From: Eledone cirrhosa
Taxonomy: Eukaryota > Mollusca > Cephalopoda > Octopoda > Eledonidae
Length of the DNA: 64,000 bases
Assembly: GCA_964016885.1 (NCBI GenBank)
Contig: OZ024740.1
Location: 296,676,670-296,740,669 of the forward strand
Direction: 5' to 3'
The translations under genes were made by a program, and so were the position numbers. Every line of letters begins with the position of its first letter. Positions within the stretch are counted from its first letter, which is position 1. This document shows positions 44,693 to 55,971 of the stretch, piece after piece. A model generated the notes under the pieces. That model was not told the origin of the DNA, did no database searches, and saw only the letters and a program-made list of their open reading frames with translations.

Positions 44693-44792
44693 CGTGTATA
44701 CAGATACAGACATATACATATGGCAAACTCACACACGCATATGTGCACATACACACACTCACATGTTAATAGATTTTACTCTTATTGGAACG

Positions 44793-44796
<4 letters not shown>

Positions 44797-44856
<60 letters not shown>
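44797..44856. repeat. (AC)n microsatellite
   Basis: A simple AC run of about 60 bp inside the Helitron. Confidence 0.95.
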
Positions 44857-44862
<6 letters not shown>

Positions 44863-45274
44863 TGTTAATAGTTATACGTCATGTATCTTTGACAGTATCA
44901 AAAGACAGCGTCTTTCACTCTCTCTCTCCCTCCCGCTATCCCCCTCTTGTAGTCTGTCTCTTTCTTTCACTCTCACTCTCTCTTTCTCTTTGTAACTTAC
45001 ATTCTATCGAAAAACGCTGTGACGAATGGGAGAAGGAGGAAGAGGAGAAAAAAGCCACTTCGTCACTTCGCCTCACCGTTTCTTTCTCTCCCCTCTCACT
45101 CCCTCATTATATAGAGACATTGGTCACTTCACTAATTCGATCCCTAGGACAGAATAATTTGAAATCTTTTTTGCTCAAACACTTCCGGGGTCATATTTAT
45201 TACACGTGTAAAGTTTGAAAAACAACCGTTGGGTACTTTTCGAGTTTTAGGGAAACAGACACACAGACATCCTC

Positions 45275-45333
<59 letters not shown>

Positions 45334-45411
45334 TAATAATAAAATTGAAGACTAAAATCCAAAGAGGGCTCGATAAGGAAAATATATATCAAATATATAA
45401 GAACCGTAGAG

Positions 45412-45445
<34 letters not shown>

Positions 45446-45473
45446 ATCAAAAGATGGTTAAAAGAGTTCCATG

Positions 45474-45544
45474 TATTTTATTATGCGCATTTCAAAAACA
45501 AATATCATCATGCAATAACATTTGTGTTTTCATCAGATAAAATA
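45474..45544 (-). ncRNA. Hammerhead ribozyme candidate 7, best formed
   Basis: On the minus strand stem I is TATTTTAT (45537-45544) pairing perfectly over 8 bp with ATAAAATA (45474-45481). The core CTGATGA is at 45530-45536. Stem II is AAACACAAAT with ATTTGTTTTT (nine of ten pair) closing a 16-base loop. GAAA is at 45490-45493, stem III is ATG-CG-CAT (45483-45490), and U-A precedes the cut between 45482 and 45481. Every invariant base is present. Hammerheads are known in the terminal regions of PLEs, and this one is 1.1 kb after the PLE reading frame. Confidence 0.75.
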
Positions 45545-45900
45545 GGAAGACATGATATGAAGGTTAAAAAACACTTGTGGATAGTGCAGTTTTAAATCAA
45601 CATATGAAAAGTACTTTTAGATTGATGTGTGATATTGGGGAAAAAAAATGTTTGAGGCGGGGGTGGAAAGGATGAAAAAGAGGAGGAGATGAGAGTAAAA
45701 AGTGGAGGGGGAGGAGTATAATGAGGAAGGATGAGATAGGAGGAGAGATGGGTGATAGAGAGAGAGAGATAGCTTTTATAACTGAGAAAAATATATTGTT
45801 TTACATAGAGAGGTTGAAAAACCTTTGGAAGATAATGTATAAATTAAAAGAATTTGAAAATTAACGAAGAGAAAAATAATGTAAAGTTAAGGTTTGTATA

Positions 45901-46080
45901 TTGAAGGGTTTAATAATATGTGCGATGAAAAGAAATTGTTAATATGTATTAAGAATAATATTTAAGGGTTTAATAATATGTGCGATGGAAAGAAAATGTT
46001 AATATGTATTAAGAATAATATTTAAGGGTTTAATAATATGTGCGATGGAAAGAAAATGTTGATATGTATTATTAAAAATA
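45901..46080. repeat. 60-bp tandem repeat, three units
   Basis: Units start at 45901, 45961 and 46021 and differ at a few positions (each has AAGGGTTTAATAATATGTGC). They are in the PLE 3' region. Confidence 0.95.
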
Positions 46081-46654
46081 GCAAAGGTAATGTAAGTAAG
46101 GATATATTGTGAAAAAAGTAGATAGGATGAAACATGAAAGTGAGAAAAAATAATGAATTGAGGATGAATAATCTAACGTCAAAAAAATGTGTTTATGTTT
46201 ACGAAGGATTTTTTCAAGGTGATATAAAGTAAGAATATATTGTATTGTGTAATAATTGTTTCTATGTTAGGCACAGTGAGAAAAGGTACAGATTAGGGGT
46301 TAGAAATTAAAAGAAAAAGAAAAGAAAAGGAAAAGGAAGAAAGGGAAGTGATAAATAGGAGTGATATAGAATGAGTAACAAGTATTATATAATGTATAAT
46401 AAATAACTTTGAAATGAGGTAGAAAGATGGGTATATTTTTAAAGAAGTATATATATATATATGTGCCTTTGAGAAAAGGATTCTAAATTGATAAAGTTTT
46501 GGATATTAGCTATATACTTTATGGAATGTTCTGTGGAATTTATGCAAGCAGAGAGAAAACAAGTCAGTGCGTCTATTTATTATAGAATCTAAATTAGATA
46601 TAATGGTAAATTTTTCATTTAGACAGAGATTGCAAGTCTTGGATAGAGAACTGT

Positions 46655-48023
46655 TCAAGTAGCAGAAGAAACTTTTTTCCAAGAGATGTTATATTTAATA
46701 TTTTTGTCTTTCAAGGACCATATGAGTTCTGAGAGAGCCGTGTTGGTTCTTTTAAGTTGGTATTCAAAAGACGAATGATGATTATAAAGACGAGCTTTAA
46801 AGGAGGTGGAAGTGGAGCCAAAATAGGTGAAGGAATTGGTGTCAGTTATAACTTTACATTCGTAGATTAAGTTTTTATCAAGACAATGGTTGTTGAGAGG
46901 ACATTTATTTTTAGCAGGACAATTGCAATTGCGATTAGAGAGATTATTAACGAGTGACCTAGTTTTATATATAGAAGGAATTGGATTGGAGAAGTTATTT
47001 GCGATAGGAATAATAGTTTCTTGATTTAGAATGGGATTAAGAACATTTAGCGAAGTTGTGTTTGACGTTGTATTTGGGTTTGCAGAAATTAGCCTAGAGT
47101 TTACAATGACGTCGGGAGTACTATTACTATTATTATGATATTCAGTGTTGGAAGGAAGAGATTTAGTATTTAGTATTTTATTGTTGTGTTTAGAGATAAT
47201 GTTGGAAATGTTGGAGGATGTCGAATAGGAAAATTTTATAGTGTGTTTGTTAAATATTTTACTATAGATATGTGAGGGAGGGAAGCATTTATTTAAGGCA
47301 CTAAAGAATAATTTAGGAATATTATTATTAATAGAGATGGAGAAAGGAGCATTATACCAGATTATGTTTTTGTATCTAGGTCTTTTATTAAAGTTATTGG
47401 AATGATCATGATTAATTATTCTACTGTAAGATCTTCTAGAATTTGTTTCTTTATTATATTTGATTTTATCAGGATAGCCGGCTTTAGAAAGCGCGTTATT
47501 ATAGTAATTGGCGTTAGCATCAAAGATGTTTTTATTAGAAGATAGGTTAGATATTCTTTTTCCAATATTACTAACTATAGCATTCTTAATATTAGTAGGG
47601 TGGTTAGATTTAAAATTAACATAATTTAGGTTCTCATTGTTTTTATGGTAAGGGTAATATAGGCCAGTGTCAAGATTAAGAGATACATCCAAGAAATTAG
47701 CTAGTTTGATGCTGTTATCAAATTCAATTTTTAGGTTATGTTGGTTAAAGAGATTACGTATATTGTTCTTAATAATATTAAGGTTAACTATGTTGCAATT
47801 TAAGATAGTAAAGAGTCCATCGTCACGATAAATTCCACCGCGAAGTTGAGGAATTTTCCGACTCAAAGAGTTCAAAATAAAGATACCAATTAAATCTGTC
47901 AATTGGGATGAATCGGATGCTCCCATTGTGATGTCGAAGTTATTAGAGGTATCAGCTCTGGTCCAATATTCATTATTGAACTCTAGAATGGTTTTACGTG
48001 CGGTGAGAATGATGTGAAGTTCA

Positions 48024-48028
<5 letters not shown>
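46655..48028 (-). pseudogene. PLE reverse transcriptase (part) and GIY-YIG endonuclease, open for 457 codons
   Basis: The N-terminal end has MGASDSSQLTDLIGIF, and the catalytic box GGIYRDDGLF is near residue 70. The thumb-like part has IEFDNSIKLANFLDVSLNL. A long Asn/Ser-rich linker follows, then NCNCPAKNKCPLNNHCLDKN and the nuclease core YECKVITDTNS, FTYFGSTSTSFKARLYNHHS. The frame stops after NISWKKVSSAT, while the expected C-x-x-C segment (KTCNLCLNEK) follows in another frame, so a frameshift near 46660 removes the end. RT motif A is missing at the 5' end. Confidence 0.85.

Positions 48029-48075
<47 letters not shown>
48029..48075. repeat. (AT)n microsatellite
   Basis: A simple AT run at the 5' edge of the PLE. 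Confidence 0.95.
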
Positions 48076-48078
<3 letters not shown>

Positions 48079-48228
48079 AGATTCAAGACCCTGATGACTG
48101 AGCTCCAGCCATTTTGACAGCTAGTTCTGAACTAAAGCCATATTACCCACTCTACTACCCCAAGTATCAAGTACTCTGGTGGGTTATGGTCCGCCTGATT
48201 TTTTACCACACCCTATCTGATATATATG

Positions 48229-48268
<40 letters not shown>

Positions 48269-48362
48269 TATTAAATGTGAAAATTAATTGCGTCCATAGG
48301 CAGTATGCCAATATGAGCACTTGATGCTCTTGAGGAGCAGAGTACCAATAATAATAATATAT

Positions 48363-48911
48363 AAGGAAACAAAGAATCAGTGTTGTATCATATACATATT
48401 TAATTACATATTATATATTACATATATTTCACTGTCGATAAGCTCGAGGAACGATCGATTAATGATCAAACCTGACTCTAGAATCGTAAGCTCCTCAGAT
48501 ATGTGTTAACATGTAGACTTATGTCTAAGAGTGGTTTACTATAGCAGTAGACTTCAGACAGATGCGCCGCAACTCAAGAATGAATATGCCGACTTGACCA
48601 CAGATAGGAGTAATATCTGCTAAGTTATAGGCTGCCCCCAACTGTGATTTGACTGAATACAAATAGAACAAGTAGAATGTGGTGATGACACACTCCTTTG
48701 ATAGAGTCTGTGGCAGCATAAAAGAATGAATCGGGATAATATCCAACCACTCTTAGACGCGAGTCTACATGTTAACACACATTTGAGGATCTTCCGATTC
48801 CAGAGTCAGGTTTGATCATTAATCGATCATTCCTCAAGCTGATCGACAGTGAAACATATGTAATATGTAATTAAACATATATATGATGCAACACTGATTC
48901 TTTGTTCCCTT
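48363..48911. repeat. Foldback element with ~170-bp inverted ends
   Basis: The arms 48363-48536 and 48745-48911 are inverted copies (AAGGAAACAAAGAATCAG at one end, CTGATTCTTTGTTCCCTT at the other). The ~210-bp centre is not coding. It is a MITE-like or foldback transposon. Confidence 0.9.
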
Positions 48912-49070
48912 ATATATTATATATATATATTCCATGCTAGCGTGGAAAATGGACGTTAAACGAAGATGATGATGATGATAATTGCCAAATATACTATACA
49001 TACATTCCTGTATACATAGCTATTTCAGAGCACCAATACTAATACCTAATCTTTGCTAGACCGGCAACTG

Positions 49071-49225
49071 CTCTGTTTAATCAGCTCTTCAATATTACTG
49101 GAATTCTATAAAAATCCAGCTCCTATAATTCTCGGCAGAAGCGAAGGAGTGAATGGTCTTGATAAACGCTAACGAGCAAGAAACAAGACTGTCGGTCACT
49201 CTCTTTTGCTTTTGCCGAGAATAAG
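49071..49225. repeat. Small hairpin repeat
   Basis: TTCTCGGCAGAAGCGAAGGAG and a near-complement with TTTTGCCGAGAATAAGG lie about 100 bp apart. Direct copies of ATTGCCAAATATACTATACAT at 48981 and 49300 enclose the region, and may be a target duplication or end repeats. It resembles the foldback element at 59792-60182. Confidence 0.6.
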
Positions 49226-49317
49226 GAAGTAACATAGTCACTACTTTAAAACCCATACTGAATGGTCTTCAAAATGATTTTAATTAAACATACAGTATAT
49301 TGCCAAATATACTATAC

Positions 49318-49322
49318 ATATA

Positions 49323-49401
<79 letters not shown>
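49318..49401. repeat. (AT)n microsatellite
   Basis: About 80 bp of AT. Confidence 0.95.
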
Positions 49402-49405
<4 letters not shown>

Positions 49406-49831
49406 GTTAAAGTTCCAATATTCCTGTCTGGCCCTCTGGAGAATAGAGGAAATGTGTTTCCTTGAAACCTCGTATGACTCTAAAACCCGGTCCGTCTGTG
49501 TGGTTACATACAGACTAGCTGACACTCACTGTAAAGTGTCTAGTGAAAAACTGAGTACATGTACAGATGTATACATGTGTGTATTTATATGCATACTAAT
49601 ACTTCCGTATACATATGTAGATGTACACTTTAACTTAATTGTTTAAGCGTCAGTCATACAAAAGTGAGTTAGAAGCGAAACGAAATTTAATTTCGTTTCG
49701 TTATTTGTTTTTATATATATATATATATTTGAAAAAAGGAAAAGAATGACTTTACTTGTAGTTGATATTCTAAACAATTTAATTTTATAATTTTGCTATG
49801 TAGATCAATTCATATATATATTTTTTTAATT

Positions 49832-49978
49832 GATCCCAGTGCATTACTGGTACTTTATTTTATTGACACCATAAGGATGAAAGGCAAAGCTAACTTTGGT
49901 GGGAATGTAAAGGGACATAACTCTATGCTGCAAAGCATGTTATTCGATGCTCTACTGATACTGCCAATCCACCGACCT
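49832..49978 (-). mobile_element. SINE, diverged, lacking the tail end
   Basis: The minus-strand copy runs from CCCAGTGCATTACTGG to the head. The B box part is partly deleted (GGTGGGAATGTAAAGG). Confidence 0.8.
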
Positions 49979-49992
49979 CCTAACTATAATAT

Positions 49993-50203
49993 TGGTTTCT
50001 GATTTAGGCACAAGACCAACAATTCTGAGGAGATGAAGTCGACCAAATCGACCCCAGCGCGCCACTGGTACCTCACTCCATCAACCCCGCAAGGGTAAAA
50101 GGCAAATCCAACCTCGGCGGGATTTGAACTCACAATCTAAGGAACACAACTCCACGCTGCACATATTGTCCGACACTCTACTTATCCGACAATCCACCGC
50201 CGT
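49993..50203 (-). mobile_element. SINE, longer subtype
   Basis: Minus-strand copy of the subtype with the GTCGACCAAATCGACCCCAG segment. Head and tail are both present. Confidence 0.85.
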
Positions 50204-50266
50204 AGCGATAATAATAATATTTGTTTCTTTCTTTATTTATTTATTATTATTATAACAATAACAGAG

Positions 50267-50486
50267 GGCAGTGGATTGGCAGAATCGGTAGAGAGTCGGA
50301 CACCATGCCTTGCAGCACAGAGCTATGCTCCCCTGCGGTTTGAGCTCAAACCCCGCCGAGGCCAACCTTGCCCTTCATCCCCACGGGGTAGACAAAATAA
50401 AGCACCAGCAACGCACCGGGGTCGATTCAATCGACTCTCCCCTCCCCCAAATTACTGGCCTTATACCTATACCAGAAATCACTATA
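50267..50486 (+). mobile_element. SINE, longer subtype, plus strand
   Basis: Head GGATTGGCAGAATCGG, B box region GAGCTCAAACCCC, the GTCGATTCAATCGAC segment and tail are present. It faces the copy at 49993-50203. Confidence 0.85.
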
Positions 50487-50489
50487 ATA

Positions 50490-51060
50490 ACAATAACACA
50501 CACACAACTCTATGTTGTGTCGTAGCTAGAATTTGTGCCACCCCGGACGGCCCTTGAGTTTTCCACTCCTCTTCCAAATTAAATAAACACAATACACATC
50601 AAACATACTTAAACCAAAATGCACCACCCGAGTCAAACCTCCCATCCCTACACTACTGACTCTAAGCAATCACCACCCAATAAAATAACACATACTCTGA
50701 CATAATCGATACCTGATACATAGCGTCTCTGTATATCTCACCTCAAATGTTCCTCTTCGAGGTGCAGGCCTCCTGGGCAATATTTTTGTTCTGGGAGAAA
50801 ACCAGTAGTTTCCCACGCATGCATGTCCCCTATCTGTACGCCCCAATGCTGTCTAACAAAAGACCAGGGAACTGCTGCGGTTTGGCGTCAGTGTCAACGC
50901 AAACATTACCGTCAGGTAAGTAAAAAGGTCGGAAGAAATACCGCAAGGCATCACGTTCTAACAATTACACCAATACATTGCCATGATAACACCAAAAACT
51001 CCTAGAACCAGACAGGGCTGGATGTAGACGTTCTAGGGCACTTCAAGTTTGGGGGCGGGG

Positions 51061-51111
<51 letters not shown>

Positions 51112-52010
51112 AGAATAACACCAAACCCGCAATTTTACATATGAAAGTCGGCTAGCCCAAGTAAGAATTGAAAAGTTATACATACAGGTATTAAATTTAA
51201 AAAATGTTAACTATCCTCATTTTACACCCACTTTCCACAATTGAACGTGTTTGACAGGTTGTCACAGAGACCAGACATATCTGTGTGACCTCATCTTGCT
51301 CATACATTTCATATTTGGCATGGTTTCTATGCCTGGATTCTCTTCCTAACCACTGTGCACAAACAACCACTTTACACAGCGACATCAAATATATTTTATT
51401 AGAATATTGTTCTGATAATAACCTGATGTCTCGAAAGTTGATAAAATTTGATGAATTTTGTCACATTAAGGGCACTAAATACTTTTTGTTAAAAATGTAC
51501 TTTTCATTGTCAAAGGGATAAAATTAAAAAGCCCAGCAGAGGACACAAATAAATTACGACCATTGCTGGTGTCCCCCGCTGCAGGGGGCTTGAGCAATTG
51601 CTCCCTTTGCTCCCAATTAAATCCGACCCAAGAACCGGAGGTGGACTGGGTCTTAAAACCAGGTGACACCTATTAACAGACTACCAGACTACCAGACTGT
51701 TGGTCGTTGAGAGCCAAAGATATGATTTCACTTCGCATCTAAAGCATGTTCTAATTTTATTCAAGTGTTTTTTTTTACCCAGCCCACAATAGTCATTTGT
51801 GTAGAATAATATAGACATAATCCACAGATCATTTACTCCAGACAATCTCCACCCAACAGTCAAATATGTAATACCAATTACACAGCACATAGACATATAC
51901 ACACTACATCACAAAACAATATGACATAACGCTATGAAATACCACCAGAAACAACAAAACAAATCTACACAGCAAAGCTAATCTTATCTATATATCTAAC
52001 TAATGTATTG
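50490..52010. other. Intron sequence, no gene seen; (CA)n at 51063-51109
   Basis: No P450 exon or recognisable transposon protein was found. An (AC)n run is at 51063-51109. A fragment of the (ATG)n repeat family may lie at 51230-51380. The sequence near 51525-51665 (CCCCGCTGCAGGGGGC) resembles transposon debris. Confidence 0.35.
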
Positions 52011-52107
52011 GTACGCGATGGGGCCCACCCACAGCCCCGGCAGACAGAATGGAGAAGGCGTTTCCTCGGAGGACGGCAAGGGAGACGCGCTGGAAAAGCC
52101 ACTCCAA

Positions 52108-52344
52108 CTAGCGGGGCTCACACCTGCGGCTGGCCAGCTCAGCGCCTAAGGTGGTGAGTAAGGAGGTAGCCCTGGGGCCGAGGAGACCAGAAGTCTCCAC
52201 TGCCAGGGGAAGGACCGCAAACCTGTCGGAGAGCAACCGATATTTGAAGAGTTTGGCCCCCTCAGCCCGACGTGCAGCGGAACCTGGGTCAGTCGCAGAC
52301 TTCACCAGGTTGCGGCTGCAGAAAGTGTCGGTGCAAGTGGCATC
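52108..52344 (-). pseudogene. LINE nuclease, C-terminal end
   Basis: It continues the preceding frame after one in-frame stop: DATCTDTFCSRNLVKSATDP, then AEGAKLFKYRLLSDRFAVLP and the final LGAELASRRCEPR. This conserved end suggests that the stop is a recent mutation. Confidence 0.75.
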
Positions 52345-53490
52345 TCAAACGAGGGGTTTGCCACCGCGGAACGGGAAGATGGTCATGCCATCTGGCCTTT
52401 TGCCGTCCCCTCGATCCATCCCCACCGGCTCGAGATGGGAAGGGAAGCCTGCAGCGTCCAAGCCATGCTTACTGACCTCGTTGAGGGCAGCATGGCGTGG
52501 AATGCGGCCGGCACTGTGGTGACAGGAAAGCGGATGGAGGCCGAAAGAGTCCACGGTGGAACCGCAGCGACATTGATGTGGCTGGCAGATCCGGAGGCCG
52601 TGCCTCAGGGAAACGCCGATTCGCAGGCTATGGTTGTCTAGCTGCGTGCCAGTGGAGAAGGAGGGCAGGGAATGGAGCCAAGCACCACTGTGGGGTTTGG
52701 AGGCCGCACGAAAACAAGCAAGGCGGGGCTGGTCGCGCTGGAGCGTGAGCCTGTCTGAGGCCAGGCTGCACTGGATGGCATCCCAAGTGCGTTGGGGGGA
52801 CTTGACGTCAACAAGGGGAGAAGGAGGAAGGACGTCTACTGGGCTAAGTCCCAGCCAGTCCCACGTCTCACAGGCGGCCTCACGTTCTCTGAACACAGAG
52901 GGTTCTGTTGTGTTTTGAAGAGGACGCGGCACGAGGTTACCGACGAAAGATACGCCGGCAAAGCTAGTGAGATCGGGGACCGGAGGCCAAGGCCGCCATA
53001 CCTGACCTAAAGTGGCCTGTTGCCACCCTATGTCGTCAAACTTGACGTTGCATATCCCCTCGGCTGCTGCTCGGATACAAGTATCGAGGTCAGCGAGGAG
53101 AGATGTCTGGATGTAGCATGGTGCGCTGCGGAGTGTATAGAGGAGCTTTGGCATGGCGAAGCAGTTCCTCGGCAGAAAGAGAGCTGGGTGGCCGTCAATC
53201 AAGCCCAGTCGGTCGTGAGAGTCTGGAGCTGTTGAAACCTGGACCTGATGGCGGCGCTGATGGTCGGCGGGTGGATCGGTGACTCGAGGATGAGGATATC
53301 CTCTTTGGGGGCTCACCTGAACCTGGCGGAGAATGGACCGCACGTCCAAGACGGAGGCTACAAAGCTCGCAGCATTGAGGCAGAGGTTCACCACCTCCGA
53401 CTTGGCCGAGTTGACCTGGAGGCCGATTCCCGCCAGGGCAGGAATCACCGATTGAAGGTCTTGGAAGACCGTCCGTACGGGCCCACCCAA
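52345..53490 (-). pseudogene. LINE thumb, knuckle and nuclease N-terminal part
   Basis: This is an open stretch of about 380 codons (the first residues upstream of 53490 are from the neighbouring (CA)n). It ends at GGKPLV, where TGA replaces the Trp expected before DATC. The remaining nuclease part is 52108-52340. The RT palm is missing. Confidence 0.75.
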
Positions 53491-53505
53491 CACACACACA
53501 CACAC

Positions 53506-54591
53506 AATAAACGCAACCTCACCAATGCACAATTTAACACTCTCACCAACCTAAGATCCAGGAACCTTGTTTACCTTCCCTCTGACAAGGGGAAAGAATT
53601 CTGTGTCATCTCGAGAGAGACCTACAACAACTTAGCTCTCCAACATCTTAATGACGACAGCCTCTACTCGAAAGTTACAGGGACCTCCTCGACTCTAATC
53701 GAGGAAGGCATTAACACCATATGGACTAACATCTGTGTCCAACGACAACTGCCAAAGAAGGTAAAAAATAACATAATGACTAGAAACAGCAAACTACCCA
53801 CCTTCTACCACCTGGTGAAAACCCATAAACAAGGACGCGATTTGAAAATCAGGCCCATTGTCTCTAGCGTGGAGGGCCCACTTTACAAAATATCGTGGCT
53901 GCTCTCCACACTACTGAAACCCATTCTACACACACTACCAGCCCACGTCTGCAGCTCAAAGGAGGTCTTGGAGCGACTACACCATTTGGCGCCCAACACC
54001 AGAAAGGACAACGGATATGCCTTCAGCCTTGATGTGGTCGCCCTTTATACCTCCGTACCAGCATCCCCAGCCGTCGACCTGTTAACCGAACGAGTCCGAG
54101 CATCTAATTTACACTACTTCGGACTCACACACACGGACATCCACCAACTCCTCTCCTTCGTTGTGGATAATGCATTCTTCAGTTTCCTCGGCCACACGTA
54201 CAAACAGATCTCTGGGCTACCTATGGGCTCTAGTCTGTCCGGCATACTTGCGATCTCGTACATGGACCACCTGGAACGCAAGGCACTCAACACCTGCCAA
54301 CCCAACGCCGTCGCCTTCTACTCCAGATACGTTGATGACATACTGATACTCACTTCTTCCCGGGAGATGGCGAATGAAATTCACCAAATCTTTAACGACA
54401 CCGACCATCACGTCGATTTCACCATCGAACACCCTGAAGAAGACGGGTCACTCGCCCTCCTCGACTTCCGTATCAACATCTCGGAAGAAGGAGACATAAA
54501 CACCACCTTCTACCGCAAGGCAGCGTGCAAGGACTTATTTGTGCATACAACTCAGCCCTCCCCAACAACGCTAAGAGAGGCTATGTCCTAA
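53506..54591 (+). pseudogene. PLE reverse transcriptase (YVDD), open
   Basis: The frame begins NKRNLTNAQFNTLTNL and has LPSDKGKEFCVIS. It continues with PTFYHLVKTHKQGRDLKIRP, motif A FSLDVVALYTSVP, motif B GLPMGSSLSGILAI, the catalytic SRYVDDILILT and LALLDFRINI. All catalytic aspartates are present. The frame goes out near 54548 (KDLFVHTTQPS), where one base appears to be missing, and the nuclease part continues at once in the next frame. Upstream 53248-53505 in the same frame is the opposite strand of the GC-rich LINE. Confidence 0.88.
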
Positions 54592-55247
54592 ATGAACTTA
54601 CACGGATCACTAATAGATGCAGCGACCCGATGGGTGGTCTCACCCATACCACGCAATTCCGTAATCTACTCAAGTCTAATGGATATCCCAAGCGACTGAT
54701 TAACGGAATTAGAGACCCCAGACCCAATAGACAGACACCCACTAGAAACTTAGATAAAAACAAGTGCTTCTTTAAAATCCCTCACCTGAGTGAATATACC
54801 ACGAACGCCATCCGCAGGGCCATACGGAGGGAGGGACTTGACATACATTTGGCCCACACAGGACCTTCGCTCCGAAGATGCCTCTCCACCAAACCCGACG
54901 AGTCAGATGGGACGTGCTCCCTCAGCAACTGCCCGATATGGGGGGAAGATTGCCGACGCACCTATGTCGTATATAAGATTCAATGCGATAAATGTAACAA
55001 GTTTTACATAGGTAGCACCATCCGACCCCTACATGTTCGTATCAAGGAACATGTCAACACCAACGCATCTTCCTTCCGTAAACACATCCTTAAATGCGGA
55101 AACCCACAGGGCAGACCCTTGGTCACAGTCCTAGCGACTGAACGCAGCATCGGATCCTTAAGGATAAAGGAAGCACTTGTTATTAAGAACCTCAGACCGC
55201 CACTTAACAACCGGGCTGAGAGAAATGAGCTGACATGGCTAATCTAA
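54548..55247 (+). pseudogene. PLE linker and GIY-YIG endonuclease, open
   Basis: The frame has YNSALPNNAKRGYVLNELTR, RNLLKSNGYPKRLING and a Cys-rich segment (CSLSNCPIWGEDC). The nuclease is VVYKIQCDKCNKFYIGSTIR with the R..EH motif HVRIKEHVN, and the end is EALVIKNLRPPLNNRAERNE. No stop interrupts it. It is separated from the RT frame by a single shift, so the copy is likely young. Confidence 0.88.
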
Positions 55248-55779
55248 CCATAGTGACCAGTAACAGCCCCTACGGCCTACTATCTTTCACACACACGCAC
55301 TTATATGTATACCCATACACATACACACACACACACATCTATATTTATACACGCACACATGTTTATACAACCTACCACCTTTCACACCCTTTGAATTCCA
55401 GCTTCTACGGCCCTCTATCTTTCACACACACACACTCACATACATACACACATACACACATACACACACAGTTACACACACATATATATTTACACACACA
55501 TACTTTACGGCTTTCACCCGCTAGTGAACCCTATTAATTTAACCCAATTGGTCAGTAGCTTTTGCCACAGCCTATCACGCGCACGCGCATTCTTTCCCTT
55601 GTTTAAATTTGTTCCCCATAACGGCATTCCTATGTTTTAACGACAATACAACTTTCTCCCGGCTTAGCCTGTTCCCCCCCTTTTGGAACTTTCCCCCCGT
55701 TGATGGGCGTGAGCCCGAAATATTGGGATTAAATCTCCACTACGGTAACCCTTCTACCTTTGTTTTGTTTTCGTTTTTT

Positions 55780-55912
55780 CGTTTCTCTCATTTTTCACTT
55801 TTCTCCTATTTCTCACTCACTTCCTTCCTCGAGATTTCCCATCTGCATTGTTGTGGCTTTCTAAACTACATATTTTACATATTTCACAATGCTTCAAGCA
55901 AACTTTAACACC

Positions 55913-55971
<59 letters not shown>

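Larger units (their letters stand above)
43838..45280 (-). mobile_element. Helitron, minus strand
   Basis: The minus-strand 3' end has a hairpin (CCCG, loop, CGGG) followed by CTAG at 43841-43838 and then T, as in Helitrons. The likely 5' end near 45280 has AAAACAGAGGATGTCTGTGTG, which resembles the 5' end of the Helitron at 56674. The exact start is hidden by (AT)n at 45279-45331. The interior includes several copies of a segment with AAGCAAAGAATCG.TGCTTTCA (44015, 44195, 44527). Confidence 0.65.
45430..48028 (-). mobile_element. Penelope-like element (YRDD type) with 3' hammerhead motif
   Basis: The reading frame 46655-48028 holds the second half of the RT and most of the GIY-YIG nuclease. 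The 3' region of about 1.2 kb contains a 60-bp tandem repeat (45901-46080) and a well-formed hammerhead motif at 45474-45544. The 5' part with RT motif A is missing, and the copy starts at (AT)n. This is the best preserved PLE of its type in the window. Confidence 0.88.
52015..53490 (-). mobile_element. GC-rich LINE with C-terminal restriction-like endonuclease
   Basis: On the minus strand there is an RT thumb part (IGLQVNSAKSEVVNL), then a Cys-His knuckle (CRCGSTVDSFGLHPLSCHHS). A nuclease core follows with GKRPDGMTIFPFRGG, and after one stop DATCTDTF, then FAVLPLAVETSG and LGAELASRR. The RPDG...D pattern fits a PD-(D/E)xK nuclease as in R2-like LINEs. It is clearly a different group from the copies at 9640, 12272 and 21059. 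GC content is much higher than anywhere else in the window. It is cut at 53490 by a PLE. Confidence 0.8.
53490..55770 (+). mobile_element. Penelope-like element (YVDD type), nearly intact coding region
   Basis: The coding region 53506-55247 has one frameshift near 54548. The 3' region contains (CA)n stretches and a GGGC-GTGA-GCCC hairpin at about 55698. The 5' end is at a (CA)n that joins the GC-rich LINE, so about the first 100 codons may be missing. This lineage differs from the YRDD-type copies. Confidence 0.9.

Noticed and set aside
52151..53235. Several plus-strand frames in the GC-rich block
   Set aside because: They are the opposite strand of the LINE nuclease. High GC removes stops in all frames.
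55685..55735. Hairpin GGGC-GTGA-GCCC followed by GAAA after the YVDD-type PLE
   Set aside because: The core reads TTGATGG, position 3 is not C, and neither stem III nor stem I is convincing. It may be a decayed ribozyme but the evidence is too thin.
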